Origin: Pseudomonas fluorescens
Lineage (GTDB): Bacteria > Pseudomonadota > Alphaproteobacteria > UBA2136 > UBA6156
Reading direction: 5' to 3'
Length of the DNA stretch: 64,000 nucleotides
Assembly: GCA_003241595.1 (NCBI GenBank)
Contig: QFOU01000001.1
Span: forward strand, 6,200-70,199
Below, piece after piece: positions 50,070 to 58,746 of this stretch. Positions within the stretch are counted from its first letter, which is position 1; each line of letters begins with the position of its first letter. The notes below the pieces were generated by a model. The model did no database searches. It worked only from the letters and a program-made list of their open reading frames with translations, and was not told the origin of the DNA. A program made the translations under genes and the position numbers.

Positions 50070-50094
50070 CAAACCCGCCTTACGGCGGGTTTTT
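50070..50094 (+). terminator. Bidirectional terminator
   Basis: AAACCCGCC / GGCGGGTTTTTT hairpin with TTAC loop between the DsbA-like and CHCC genes. Confidence 0.88.
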
Positions 50095-50107
50095 TGATGC
50101 GCGGCGA

Positions 50108-50338
50108 CTAGTGGTGGCCGCCGGGGGTGGCCATGGAGGCCTCGTAGATAAAGGTGTGCGAGCAATAGGGGCAGACCACGTGGGAAGGCTGGCCTTTGGC
50201 ATCATCGACCATGGTCAGATACACCGACGGGTGTTTGCTGAACGACGGGCCGCTGCACTTGACGCGCAGGTGGCCGGTGCGGGTGGTTTCGCCTTTGAAG
50301 GCGGCGGTTTTAAGATCGGGTGCGATAGCTTCGGACAT
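50108..50338 (-). CDS. CHCC zinc-finger protein (NDUFS6-like)
   Basis: A 76-aa protein of the zf-CHCC family, bacterial relatives of the complex I accessory subunit NDUFS6. Ligands: Cys in RVKCSGPS, His in KHPSVYLTM and the two cysteines of VVCPYCSHTF. In alphaproteobacteria the gene is present independently of flagella; here it lies just after flhA but has its own promoter (TTGCCA-N17-TAGAAA) ending 6 nt before the ATG, so it is probably not part of the flagellar operon. Confidence 0.88.
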   Translation of the reverse strand: MSEAIAPDLKTAAFKGETTRTGHLRVKCSGPSFSKHPSVYLTMVDDAKGQPSHVVCPYCSHTFIYEASMATPGGHH

Positions 50339-50344
50339 GAGGAT

Positions 50345-50373
50345 TTTCTACGTCGGTTAGTGGGTGTTGGCAA
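50345..50373 (-). promoter_or_regulatory. CHCC-gene promoter, leaderless layout
   Basis: Minus strand: TTGCCA (50368-50373), 17 nt, TAGAAA (50345-50350), 6 nt to ATG 50338. Confidence 0.5.
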
Positions 50374-50379
50374 CTGGTA

Positions 50380-52479
50380 TTAGACGGTGGCCACCGTGCG
50401 CAGTTTAGCGCGGGGGGATATCTCGGTTTGGGACAGCACGGAGACGGTGGGCAGGGCGCGTTCGATAAGGAGGCGGGCGAACGGGCGGGCGTTGGGCGAA
50501 GTCAGCAGAATGGGGGAGATGCCGCTGTTGAACTGGCGGGTAAAGGTATCCGACGTGGTGCGGAGGAAGGCCTGGATCTTATCCGGTGCCATGGCGAGCT
50601 GGCGTTCGGCACCGTCTTTATCGGTGAGGATGGCGTCGGTGAACTCGCGTTCCCACGCCGGGCTGAGGGCGACCACCGAGATGGAACCATCGCCAGCGGT
50701 GTGTTGGGCGGTGAGCTGGCGATTGATGCGGCTGCGTACGTGTTCGGTAAGCAGAGTAAGATTGCGCATGCCGACGACTTCGGACATGGCTTCGAGGATG
50801 CCGGGGAGATCGCGGATACTGACGCGTTCGCGCAGCAGGTTTTGCAGGACCTTTTGCAGAACCGGTTTGCTGATCTTATCGGGAATGAGTTCGTCGATGA
50901 GTTTGCCGTAGGTACCGCGCAATTCGTCGAGCAGTTTGTCGAGCTCGGTACGGGTGAGGAGATCGGCGAGGTTATCCTTCACGATCTCGGTGAGGTGGGT
51001 GACAACGACGTTGGCGTTATCCACCACGGTATAACCGTTGAACTGGGCATTTTCGCGCTGGTTCTCGTTAATCCAGCGGGCGGGCAGGCCGAAGGTGGGT
51101 TCTACCGTATCGCGGCCCTCGATGGCGGGCGCGGAGCCGCCGGAGGGGTCCATCGCCAGCAGCATGCCGGGTTCCAGTGCGCCGCCGCCGGCTTTGGTTT
51201 CCTTGATAAAGATCTGGTACTCACCCGGTTTAAGCTGGAGGTTATCCTGAATACGCACAGACGGAATGACGAAGCCCAGATCGCGCGCGAGCTGGCGGCG
51301 GGTGGCCTTGATCTGTTCGGTAAGGCGGCCGCCCTTGCTTTCGTCGATAAGGTTGAGCAGGCCATAGCCCAGTTCGAGGCGGAGGGTATCGACGTGCAGC
51401 AGGCTGGCCAGAGGTGGCTCCGGCGGTTTGGCGGCAGCTGCGGCTTCGGCGGCGGCGGCTTCCACCTGCTCTTGCGAGGGTTGGGCAGCGGCTTTGGCCT
51501 GATTCTGCATGGTGTACCAACCGGCGGCACCGGCAGCGGCGGCCAGCAGCCAGAACGGCAGGATCGGCATATCCGGCAGGAAGGAAATGAGCACCAGCAG
51601 TCCGGAGGTGACGTAGAGGGCGCGCGGGCTGCTGGCCATCTGGTTGAAGACCACGGTACCGGCACCCTGGTTGGTGCCGGACTTGGCGACCAGCATACCG
51701 GCGGCGATGGAGATGGTGAGCGCGGGAATATAGGCCACCAAACCATCACCCACGGTCATTTTGACGTAGCGGTCGGCGGCTTCGGCGACGGTCATGTCGT
51801 GTTGCATAGTGCCGATGATGATGCCCACGATCACGTTGATGGCCGTGATGATGAGACCGGCGATGGCATCGCCGCGCACGAATTTGCTGGCACCGTCCAT
51901 GGCCCCGAAGAAGCCGGTTTCCTGCTCCAGTTCGGAGCGGCGGGTACGAGCCTGCTCTTCGTTGATGAGGCCGGCGTTGAGGTCGGCATCGATGGCCATC
52001 TGTTTACCGGGCAAGCTATCCAGCGTGAAGCGGGCGGCCACTTCGGCGATACGTCCCGAACCCTTGGTAATCACGATGAAGTTCACGAGGATCAGCACCG
52101 AGAAGATGACCAGACCGATCATGAAATTTCCGCCCATAATGACGTTACCGAAGGCTTCGATGATATGGCCGGCGGCCGCAGCGGTGGTGTGCCCCTCTTC
52201 CAGAATCAGGCGGGTGGAGGCCACGTTGAGCGCCAGGCGGAACGTGGTGGTGACCAGCAGCAGCATGGGGAACGAGGTGAACTCCAGCGCGCGCTTGACG
52301 AACATGACGGTGAGCAGGATGAGCACGCCCAGCGTGATGTTGGCGGCGATGAAGATATCCATCATGAAGGCCGGCAGCGGGACGAAGAACATCACGATCA
52401 ACCCGATGACGCCCATAGCCAGCAGCACGTCTTGCTGACGTGCATTGGCGAGAACTTGGCGGTAGTCGAGGGTGGCCAT
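50380..52479 (-). CDS. flhA: Flagellar export gate protein FlhA
   Basis: Core of the flagellar type III export gate. 699 aa: eight transmembrane helices in the first 330 residues with the FHIPEP-family signature in ARFTLDSLPGKQMAIDADLNAGLI, then a Pro/Ala/Glu linker and the large cytoplasmic domain that binds chaperone-substrate complexes (LPARWINENQRENAQFNGYTVVD and later LLREQVSIRDLPGILE-like segment). It follows flbD with a weak terminator between them. No fliP, fliQ, fliR or flhB is in the window, so the rest of the gate is elsewhere. Confidence 0.97.
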   Translation of the reverse strand: MATLDYRQVLANARQQDVLLAMGVIGLIVMFFVPLPAFMMDIFIAANITLGVLILLTVMFVKRALEFTSFPMLLLVTTTFRLALNVASTRLILEEGHTTAAAAGHIIEAFGNVIMGGNFMIGLVIFSVLILVNFIVITKGSGRIAEVAARFTLDSLPGKQMAIDADLNAGLINEEQARTRRSELEQETGFFGAMDGASKFVRGDAIAGLIITAINVIVGIIIGTMQHDMTVAEAADRYVKMTVGDGLVAYIPALTISIAAGMLVAKSGTNQGAGTVVFNQMASSPRALYVTSGLLVLISFLPDMPILPFWLLAAAAGAAGWYTMQNQAKAAAQPSQEQVEAAAAEAAAAAKPPEPPLASLLHVDTLRLELGYGLLNLIDESKGGRLTEQIKATRRQLARDLGFVIPSVRIQDNLQLKPGEYQIFIKETKAGGGALEPGMLLAMDPSGGSAPAIEGRDTVEPTFGLPARWINENQRENAQFNGYTVVDNANVVVTHLTEIVKDNLADLLTRTELDKLLDELRGTYGKLIDELIPDKISKPVLQKVLQNLLRERVSIRDLPGILEAMSEVVGMRNLTLLTEHVRSRINRQLTAQHTAGDGSISVVALSPAWEREFTDAILTDKDGAERQLAMAPDKIQAFLRTTSDTFTRQFNSGISPILLTSPNARPFARLLIERALPTVSVLSQTEISPRAKLRTVATV

Positions 52480-52537
52480 TTTGGTAGGGGATTATTCTTC
52501 TCTCTCTGGCGGTTACTTTGCCGGAAATGTGCAGCTT

Positions 52538-52560
52538 TGAAAAGCGCCGCGAGGCGCTTG
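52538..52560 (-). terminator. Possible attenuating terminator between flbD and flhA
   Basis: AAGCGCC / GGCGCTT hairpin with GCGA loop and a TTTTC tail on the minus strand; it may be partial since flhA follows in the same direction. Confidence 0.55.
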
Positions 52561-52581
52561 GGGCCTAAGATTTAGGGTATT

Positions 52582-53916
52582 TTAGAGGGAGAGGCCGGAG
52601 GCGGCGAGTTTCTCGGCAAGGATAGTGACCGAGATGCCGAGGAGATCGGCGGCGTATTGCTTGTTGCCTTGGGTGTAATTGAGAGTGGCGACGAGGGTTT
52701 CGCGCTCGATCTCGGCGAGGCGTTTCGGCACGAAGACATTGGTGGCGCCTCCGCTGGCGTAGGCGGCCGCGGCCAAGGACGATGCGGCCGGCGTGATGCT
52801 GGCGCGGGCGTTCTCGTTATTGGTCTCCACATTCATGTGCTGGAGGGACATGGGCGAGAGAATAATGTGATCGGCCGTGATCTCGGTACCTTGGGGGCCG
52901 CAGAGCAGGATGGCGCGGTGGACGGTGTTCTCCAGCTCGCGGACGTTACCCTTCCAGTAGCAGTTGGTGAGCTTTTCGGCGGCCTGCGGCGAGAGTTTGG
53001 GCGTCGACTTGTAGCCGTTGGCGGCGGCGTATTTGGCGACGAAGTGATCGGCCAGCGGCACCACATCGGCAGGGCGCTCGCGCAGCGGCGGGAGGTCGAG
53101 CGAAACAACGCTGAGACGGAAGTAAAGATCTTCGCGGAATTTGCCTTCGGCGACATAGCTTTCGAGCTGCCGGTTGGTGGTGGCGATGAGGCGGATATCG
53201 ACGGGTACGGGTTTATCGGCGCCGATGGGGTCGACGACCTTCTCCTGAATGGCGCGGAGGAGTTTGGCTTGCAGGGCGAGATCCATTTCGGAGATCTCAT
53301 CCAGCAGCAGGGTGCCGCCGTGAGCTTGTTGGAACTTGCCCTTGCGGTCTGTCAGTGCGCCGCTGAAGGCCCCTTTGGTGTGACCGAAGAGTTCGGATTC
53401 CAGCAGATTTTCGGGAATGGCGGCACAGTTGACGGCAATGAACGGCTTGTTGGCGCGCGGGCTGTTGGCGTGGATGAAGGCGGCCATGACCTCCTTACCC
53501 GTTCCGCTTTCGCCACGCAGGAGCACAGTCGCGGTGGAGTTGGCGAACTGGCGCGCCTGCTCGTGCAGGGCTTTGCTCACCGGATCGGCGGCGATGGGGC
53601 CGCCCTTTGGCTCGGGAACCGCGAATTTCTCGATCAATGCGGAGAGCAGGCGGGGTTCGAGCGGTGTAGTGAGATACTCAATGGCCCCCAGACGGATGGC
53701 CTTGGCACCGGTGGCCGGTTGGGCCGGGCCTGCGGCGGCGACGGGGATGCTGAGGCGGTTGTCTTTCTGGAAGGACATCAACGCGGGAAGAATTTCCGGC
53801 GTGGTGAGGATGAGGCCGATGGTTTCGGAGGCGAGCGTCGCCTCGGCTTCGGCCAACGTGCCGAAGGCCGTCGCGCGGGCGGAGGCGGGCAAGGTGAGGC
53901 CGAGGGCGATAATCAT
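52582..53916 (-). CDS. flbD: Sigma-54-dependent flagellar activator FlbD-like
   Basis: A 444-aa enhancer-binding regulator. The first 100 residues form a degenerate receiver-like domain without an obvious phospho-aspartate pocket. The AAA+ domain follows with Walker A GESGTGKE (135-142), the sigma-54 contact loop as GAFSGA (182-187, instead of GAFTGA), Walker B GGTLLLDEISEMDL and FREDLYFRLSVVSLDLPPLRERP. The C-terminal helix-turn-helix (about 405-440) is recognisable but atypical (GISVTILAEKLAASG). Position after motA in the fliF operon matches FlbD of Caulobacter and relatives, which activates late flagellar genes including flagellin. Confidence 0.9.
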   Translation of the reverse strand: MIIALGLTLPASARATAFGTLAEAEATLASETIGLILTTPEILPALMSFQKDNRLSIPVAAAGPAQPATGAKAIRLGAIEYLTTPLEPRLLSALIEKFAVPEPKGGPIAADPVSKALHEQARQFANSTATVLLRGESGTGKEVMAAFIHANSPRANKPFIAVNCAAIPENLLESELFGHTKGAFSGALTDRKGKFQQAHGGTLLLDEISEMDLALQAKLLRAIQEKVVDPIGADKPVPVDIRLIATTNRQLESYVAEGKFREDLYFRLSVVSLDLPPLRERPADVVPLADHFVAKYAAANGYKSTPKLSPQAAEKLTNCYWKGNVRELENTVHRAILLCGPQGTEITADHIILSPMSLQHMNVETNNENARASITPAASSLAAAAYASGGATNVFVPKRLAEIERETLVATLNYTQGNKQYAADLLGISVTILAEKLAASGLSL

Positions 53917-53981
53917 GAGAATGACGATAAAGGAAAAAAGCGCAGCGGTGAAGCTACGCCTGCGATTATTTGCGGGAATGT

Positions 53982-54746
53982 CTACTTAAAGACATTGATG
54001 CGCTGGGTGGGTTGCAAGAGGGCGTTGAGGTGCAGTTCCAGCTGGCGCGGGTTCTCCTGCTTACCGATGCTGAGCACGGCGGCCATGATGAGTTTGCGGG
54101 TGAGCAGGTCGTCGGCGCCGGTGCGTTCCAGTTTGGTGGCAATGGGAGTGAGGACAACATAAGCCAGCACCGCGCCGTAGAAGGTGGTGAGAATGGCGAT
54201 GGCCATGGCGGGACCGATGGTCGAGGGGTCGGATAGCGCGCCGAGCATTTGCACCAGACCGATAAGGGTACCGATGAGACCCATGGACGGTGCCACCTCG
54301 GCAGCGCGGCGCAGCACCAGCAGGGCGCGCTCGTGGCGTTCCACCATGGTGATGGTATCGTGGTAGAGCAGCTTTTCGATGGCGTCGACGGGGGCGCCAT
54401 CCACCACCAAGCTAAGCGCCTGCTTGAGGAAGGGATGGGATTCGGCGCGCGCGTCTTCCTGAAGGGTCAGGTGCGTGCCGGAGCGAGCTTTTTGGGCCAG
54501 GGCAACCAGACGGCGGGCAAGTTTGGGAAATTCCGGATTATCGCCCATAAAGGCACGGCCGGTGGTGCTGACCGCACGCAGAACCTCGGACAGCGGGAAT
54601 GATGTGAGAGTTACCGTGATGGTGCCGCCGATCACGATCAGGATGGCCGGCAAGTCGATAAATGCGAGGAACGTACCGCCCAAGGCGATGGCGGTACCGA
54701 GCAGACCCAGCGAAAGCAGCAGGCCGATGAGGGTCATCGATTCCAT
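53982..54746 (-). CDS. motA: Flagellar stator protein MotA
   Basis: Ion-channel stator subunit that couples ion flow to rotor torque. 254 aa with four helices: two near the N-terminus (about 4-22 and 30-50), a long cytoplasmic loop with the charged ERHERALLVLRRAAE segment, and two later helices carrying the conserved proline in VAPSMGLIGTLIGLVQML and AMAIAILTTFYGAVLAYVVLTPIATKL. It resembles the PomA branch more than E. coli MotA. It is placed between fliN and flbD; no motB follows, so the partner is encoded elsewhere. Confidence 0.93.
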   Translation of the reverse strand: MESMTLIGLLLSLGLLGTAIALGGTFLAFIDLPAILIVIGGTITVTLTSFPLSEVLRAVSTTGRAFMGDNPEFPKLARRLVALAQKARSGTHLTLQEDARAESHPFLKQALSLVVDGAPVDAIEKLLYHDTITMVERHERALLVLRRAAEVAPSMGLIGTLIGLVQMLGALSDPSTIGPAMAIAILTTFYGAVLAYVVLTPIATKLERTGADDLLTRKLIMAAVLSIGKQENPRQLELHLNALLQPTQRINVFK

Positions 54747-54758
54747 CGCGGAGCGCCC

Positions 54759-55067
54759 TTAGGTTGCGGATTTCACAATTTCGGTCATGGTGACGCCGAG
54801 TTTGTCGTCGACGATCACGACTTCGCCACGCGCGACCAAGCGATCGTTCACGTAAACGTCGATCGCATCGCCGACCTTGCGGTCGAGTTCCACCACCGCA
54901 CCACGACCCAGTTTGAGCAGTTGCGAGATGTTCATGGCAGTTGTGCCGAGGACGGCCTTAACGGTCACGGGCACGTCGTAGACGGCTTCGAGGCCAGCTT
55001 CAGTACCCTTTACGCCGGTGTTGGCGTCGCCGAGGTCTTCCAGATTGAGGTTTTGCTTATCGTTCAT
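54759..55067 (-). CDS. fliN: Flagellar switch protein FliN
   Basis: C-ring component at the base of the motor. 102 aa: a short acidic N-terminal part and the SpoA/surface-presentation domain with VYDVPVTVKAVLGTTAMNISQLLKLGRGAVVELDRKVGD (pattern only) and VNDRLVARGEVVIVDDKLGVTMTEIV. Length is normal. Starts 95 nt after fliH and ends 12 nt before motA, consistent with one transcript. FliM is not in this window. Confidence 0.95.
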   Translation of the reverse strand: MNDKQNLNLEDLGDANTGVKGTEAGLEAVYDVPVTVKAVLGTTAMNISQLLKLGRGAVVELDRKVGDAIDVYVNDRLVARGEVVIVDDKLGVTMTEIVKSAT

Positions 55068-55162
55068 CGCCGTATCAATTCTTTTGCCGGAGTTTAGCGA
55101 TGAATGGCGGGGAAAGGAAGAGAGCCGCAGGAAAAAGTGGCAGTAACGACAACGGGGCGTGG

Positions 55163-56035
55163 CTATTTCAGCGCATCCACGAGGTCATCGTCATCGCCCA
55201 AAAGCGCGCGGGCACGTGCATCGGCGGCACGGCTGGCGGCCGTTTCGACATCATCGTGGGCCAGCGACGCAGCGGGAGCGGGTTCGGACTGAGCGGGTTG
55301 TGACGCGGGCGTTGCGGGCACAAATGGTGCGGGTTCAAGATCGGTACGGGTAGGAATGGCCAGACTTTGCGCCCCGACCCCGGCCAGCAGGGTATCGACG
55401 GTCATGAGGTGCACGGCCAGCTTGCTTTCCGCACCGCCATTGGCCCATTGAATGACGGCATCGGTCTGGCCAAGGCTGCTATCGGTTTGCACGTGCATGG
55501 GCAGCCCCATGATGGAGGCTTGCGGCAGGCCGAGTTTTTCGTGGAAGCCGCGCGCGACGGGGTGAATGTGCAAGGTGAGCGATTCATCGGACTTGACCAG
55601 TGGCAGCAGCTCGCGCAGGTGGTGTTCCAACAGCTCCGGCCCGAAGTGGGTGGCGGCATGGCCGACCAAACGGTGCAGAGTTACGCGCAGCAGGCTCAGG
55701 CACTGATTCAGCAATTGCTCGTCGCGTTCGGTTTGCGCGTTTTGCAAGGCCATCAGCGTATTTTGCAGGTGTTGCTGCAATTGGGCGAGATCGGCCTGCG
55801 ACTGCGCCATACCCTGAGACAGGCCTTCTGCCATACCGGCGGCGTGGCCTTCCTCGTATCCCTGCTGGCGCTGCTCCTCGAGTTGCTCGCGCATTTGGGC
55901 GGGCGAGGTCGGCAACGGTTTGGAAACGGGCGCAGCGGGTGCGGCCCCCGGGGCGGCGTCTTGTCCACGGCCCGGCACGAGTTCAAAGAACTCGGTATCG
56001 AAGCCGAACTTGGTGTAGGGCGTGGACTGCGACAT
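55163..56035 (-). CDS. fliH: Flagellar assembly protein FliH
   Basis: Negative regulator and adaptor of the FliI export ATPase. 290 aa: N-terminal KFGFDTEFFELV motif that contacts the export gate in alphaproteobacterial FliH proteins, a coiled-coil region with GYEEGHAAGMAEGLSQGMAQSQADL repeats of the GxxxG type (about 55-90), the C-terminal FliI-binding domain, and a long proline/alanine-rich C-terminal tail not usual in enteric FliH. FliI itself is not adjacent. Identification rests on position between fliG and fliN and these features. Confidence 0.85.
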   Translation of the reverse strand: MSQSTPYTKFGFDTEFFELVPGRGQDAAPGAAPAAPVSKPLPTSPAQMREQLEEQRQQGYEEGHAAGMAEGLSQGMAQSQADLAQLQQHLQNTLMALQNAQTERDEQLLNQCLSLLRVTLHRLVGHAATHFGPELLEHHLRELLPLVKSDESLTLHIHPVARGFHEKLGLPQASIMGLPMHVQTDSSLGQTDAVIQWANGGAESKLAVHLMTVDTLLAGVGAQSLAIPTRTDLEPAPFVPATPASQPAQSEPAPAASLAHDDVETAASRAADARARALLGDDDDLVDALK

Positions 56036-56059
56036 GTGACCTGAGAACCCGGGCTACGC

Positions 56060-57073
56060 TTACGTGATGAACTCGTCCTGGCCTTCGCCACCGCTGGCAA
56101 TGACGATGACGCCCTTGTCGGCCAGATTCTTGGCGACGGCCACGATCTTGAGTTGGGCTTCGTCCACATCCTTGACCTTGACGGGCCCCATGGCATCCAT
56201 GTCCTCGCGCAGGATCTTGGCCGCACGTTCGGACATGTTCTTGAGGAATTTCTCGCGCATTTCCGGTTTGGCACCTTTGAGGGCGAGCGCCAGCACGTCT
56301 TTGTCGACATCGCGCAGGATGGTTTGGATCCCCTTGTCGTCGGTCTTCATAATATCGTCGAAGGTGAACATCAGTGCGCGGATACGTTCGGCATCGCCGG
56401 GGTGGTCGGTCTCGAGCATTCCCATGAAGCGTTGTTCATTCGAGCGGTCGAAGTTGTTGAAGATGTCGGCCATCAGTTCGTGGCTGTCGCGCGTGGTCTT
56501 CTGGGCGAGGTTACGCATGAACTCGCTCTTGAGGGAGTCTTCCACCGCCGCCAGCACTTCGCGCGGGACGTTGTCCATCACCAGAATGCGCTCCATGACT
56601 TCCAGCGCCAGCTCTTGCGGCAGCACGGCCAGCACCTTGGCGGCGTGGCTGGCCTTAATACGGCTGATGATGACGGCCACGGTTTGCGGATATTCGTTGA
56701 TGAGGTAGCCGGCCAGCGTTTCTTCGTGCACGTTGGCGAGCTTTTCCCACATGGTACGACCTGCCGGGCCGCGCATTTCGTCCATCAGCTCCTTCACGCG
56801 GTCTTCCTTCATGAAGCTGCGCAGGTAGCGTTCGGTGGTGCCCCAGCCGCCGACGATACCGCCTGCGCCGCCGCCGCCGACGGCCTCGGTGAAGTCGCCG
56901 AGTGCGGCTTCCATTTCTTCCGATGTGATATGACCGAGCACCGCCATTTCGCGCGAGATATCGCGGATCTCGTAGTCATCCATGTAGGAGAACAGCTGGG
57001 CGGCGCGTTGTTCGCCCATGGCCAGCATCAGGATCGCGGCTTTGCGGGGACCAGTAAGAGCAGTTTTTGCCAT
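56060..57073 (-). CDS. fliG: Flagellar motor switch protein FliG
   Basis: Torque-generating rotor protein. 337 aa: N-terminal domain that packs onto FliF (LTGPRKAAILMLAMGEQRAAQLF), the middle armadillo domain, the EHPQT-like motif here as NEYPQTVAVIISRI, and the C-terminal domain whose charged helix (LALKGAKPEMREKFLKNMSERAAKILREDMDAMGPV) holds the Arg/Asp/Glu residues that meet MotA. All segments are intact. It lies 23 nt after fliF in the same direction. Confidence 0.96.
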   Translation of the reverse strand: MAKTALTGPRKAAILMLAMGEQRAAQLFSYMDDYEIRDISREMAVLGHITSEEMEAALGDFTEAVGGGGAGGIVGGWGTTERYLRSFMKEDRVKELMDEMRGPAGRTMWEKLANVHEETLAGYLINEYPQTVAVIISRIKASHAAKVLAVLPQELALEVMERILVMDNVPREVLAAVEDSLKSEFMRNLAQKTTRDSHELMADIFNNFDRSNEQRFMGMLETDHPGDAERIRALMFTFDDIMKTDDKGIQTILRDVDKDVLALALKGAKPEMREKFLKNMSERAAKILREDMDAMGPVKVKDVDEAQLKIVAVAKNLADKGVIVIASGGEGQDEFIT

Positions 57074-57096
57074 AATCTTATCCTAACTCATTCCGC

Positions 57097-58746
57097 CTAG
57101 CTGTTGTCGGTGGGGACGCTGGCGCCCATCCAGTTACGGACCACGCCCAGGCTTTCTTCAGGGTATTGGTCGACGATCTCGTTCACCTTCTTCACGGCCG
57201 ACTCCCGTACACGGCCTTGGACCGAGCGGATATCGATGAGCGAATTGTCCTCGCTGGCACTTTCGGCGAGGTCAGACCCGCCCATACCGGCCACCACAGG
57301 ACCACCCATACCCCCGCCCATACCCGGCAGGAGTGCATTGGAGCCCCCGCTGGCCAGCGCGGTGTTAAACGCAGCCAGAGCCGGTTTGACGACAAAGAGC
57401 GCGACCACGACCAGTGCCACCACGATCAGGAGGTATTGCACCAGCGAGAGGATCTGGGCCTTGGTCAGGAAGGGTTCGGAGACTTCCGGCAGTTCGGCCG
57501 CCGGTGTGAACGGCATATCGATGATCTCGACCTTGTCGCCACGGCCTTCGTCGTAACCGATCGCGGTTTGGACAAGGGTGAGGATGCGGTTGCGCTCATC
57601 TTCGGACAACGGCGTGTAGGCGGGCGCGGCGGCGGCCTCGGCAGCACCTTCGGCCGGGGCTGCGGCGGGAGCAGATTTGCCAGAGACCAGCACGGCGACG
57701 CTTAGCTTGCGGACATCGCCGCCATTGCGGGTGGTGCTGCGTACGGTTTTGGAAATTTCGTAGTTCGAGGTGGTTTCAGTGCGGGTTTCGTTGCTGCCAC
57801 CACCACCGGCTGCGGCATCGGCATTTCCGCCCGGGATGTTACCCGCGACACCGGTGACGCCACCATTACCGTTGGTTGCCGAGCTGTTGCTTTCGATCAC
57901 CTGTTCGGAGCGTACGACCTGCTGGGTGGGGTCGTAGAGTTCGGCCTGCTCGGTGGATTTATCCAGATTGAGGTCGGCGGTGACACGCACGACCGCGTTG
58001 CCCGCACCAACCACGCGTTCCAACATGGCGGAAATGGAGTCTTCGTAGCCCTTCTCGACGCTACGACGGAGACTGCTGGCATTGCTGGCGGTGTCGTTCT
58101 GGCTCTTGCCATCGAACAGCAAGGTGCCGCGTTGGTCGATCACAGTAATATTGGCCGTGGAGAGGTTCGGCACCGCGGCTGCGACCAACTGGGCGATGCT
58201 TTGCACCTGCTCCGGCGCCAAAGTACGGCTGCCAAGGCTCAGAGCGATGGCGGCGCTGGGCGTGACCTGTTCGCGGCTAAAGAGGTTTTGTTTGGGTAAT
58301 ACAATGTGTACGCGTGCGCCACCGACCGCCGGAATGGTACCGATGGTGCGAGCGAGTTCGCCTTCCAAAGCGCGTTTGGCGTTCAGGTTGCTGACAAAGT
58401 TGGTGGTTCCGAAGCTGGACTGGTTATCGAACAGCTCGTAACCGGAAGTCGAACCGCCGACGAGGCCCTGACCTGCGATCTGGAGTCGGAGCTGGCCGAC
58501 CTGAGTGGAGGGCACATAAACAGAGCCTTCGCCGCGGACTTCGGACGGAATATTCTGGGTGGCGAGGTATTCGTTGATGCGCGAGGCCTCTTGCGCATCG
58601 AGGCCACCATATAAGAGGGCCATGGTTGGCGCCTGGGCGCGATTGATCACGAGACTGGAAATAGCGATAACGGCAGCGATACCGATAAAGAGGGCCAGAA
58701 TACGACCCGGACCGAGGCTACGAAAAGCGTTCAGCATCTGTTCCAT
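57097..58746 (-). CDS. fliF: Flagellar MS-ring protein FliF
   Basis: Forms the membrane ring on which the flagellum assembles. 549 aa: first transmembrane helix (about 15-36), YscJ-type ring-building domain with ALLYGGLDAQEASRINEYLATQNIPSEV and LEGELARTIGTIPAVGGARVHIVLPKQNLFSREQ, a gly/asn-rich variable loop, second helix (about 430-455) and a C-terminal tail that docks FliG. Upstream a CATACA box sits 6 nt before the ATG but its -35 is poor; a sigma-54-like element lies about 85 nt upstream. It opens the operon fliF-fliG-fliH-fliN-motA-flbD. Confidence 0.95.
   Translation of the reverse strand: MEQMLNAFRSLGPGRILALFIGIAAVIAISSLVINRAQAPTMALLYGGLDAQEASRINEYLATQNIPSEVRGEGSVYVPSTQVGQLRLQIAGQGLVGGSTSGYELFDNQSSFGTTNFVSNLNAKRALEGELARTIGTIPAVGGARVHIVLPKQNLFSREQVTPSAAIALSLGSRTLAPEQVQSIAQLVAAAVPNLSTANITVIDQRGTLLFDGKSQNDTASNASSLRRSVEKGYEDSISAMLERVVGAGNAVVRVTADLNLDKSTEQAELYDPTQQVVRSEQVIESNSSATNGNGGVTGVAGNIPGGNADAAAGGGGSNETRTETTSNYEISKTVRSTTRNGGDVRKLSVAVLVSGKSAPAAAPAEGAAEAAAAPAYTPLSEDERNRILTLVQTAIGYDEGRGDKVEIIDMPFTPAAELPEVSEPFLTKAQILSLVQYLLIVVALVVVALFVVKPALAAFNTALASGGSNALLPGMGGGMGGPVVAGMGGSDLAESASEDNSLIDIRSVQGRVRESAVKKVNEIVDQYPEESLGVVRNWMGASVPTDNS

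Noticed and set aside
50428..52575. 715-codon open frame on the plus strand over flhA
   Set aside because: It mirrors a real FlhA sequence with full family signatures; the protein is glycine/aspartate/histidine-rich low-complexity, typical of an antisense frame in GC-rich DNA.
52657..54162. 501-codon plus-strand frame over flbD
   Set aside because: Antisense to a well-supported sigma-54 activator and running into motA; composition is Gly/Val/Asp low-complexity.
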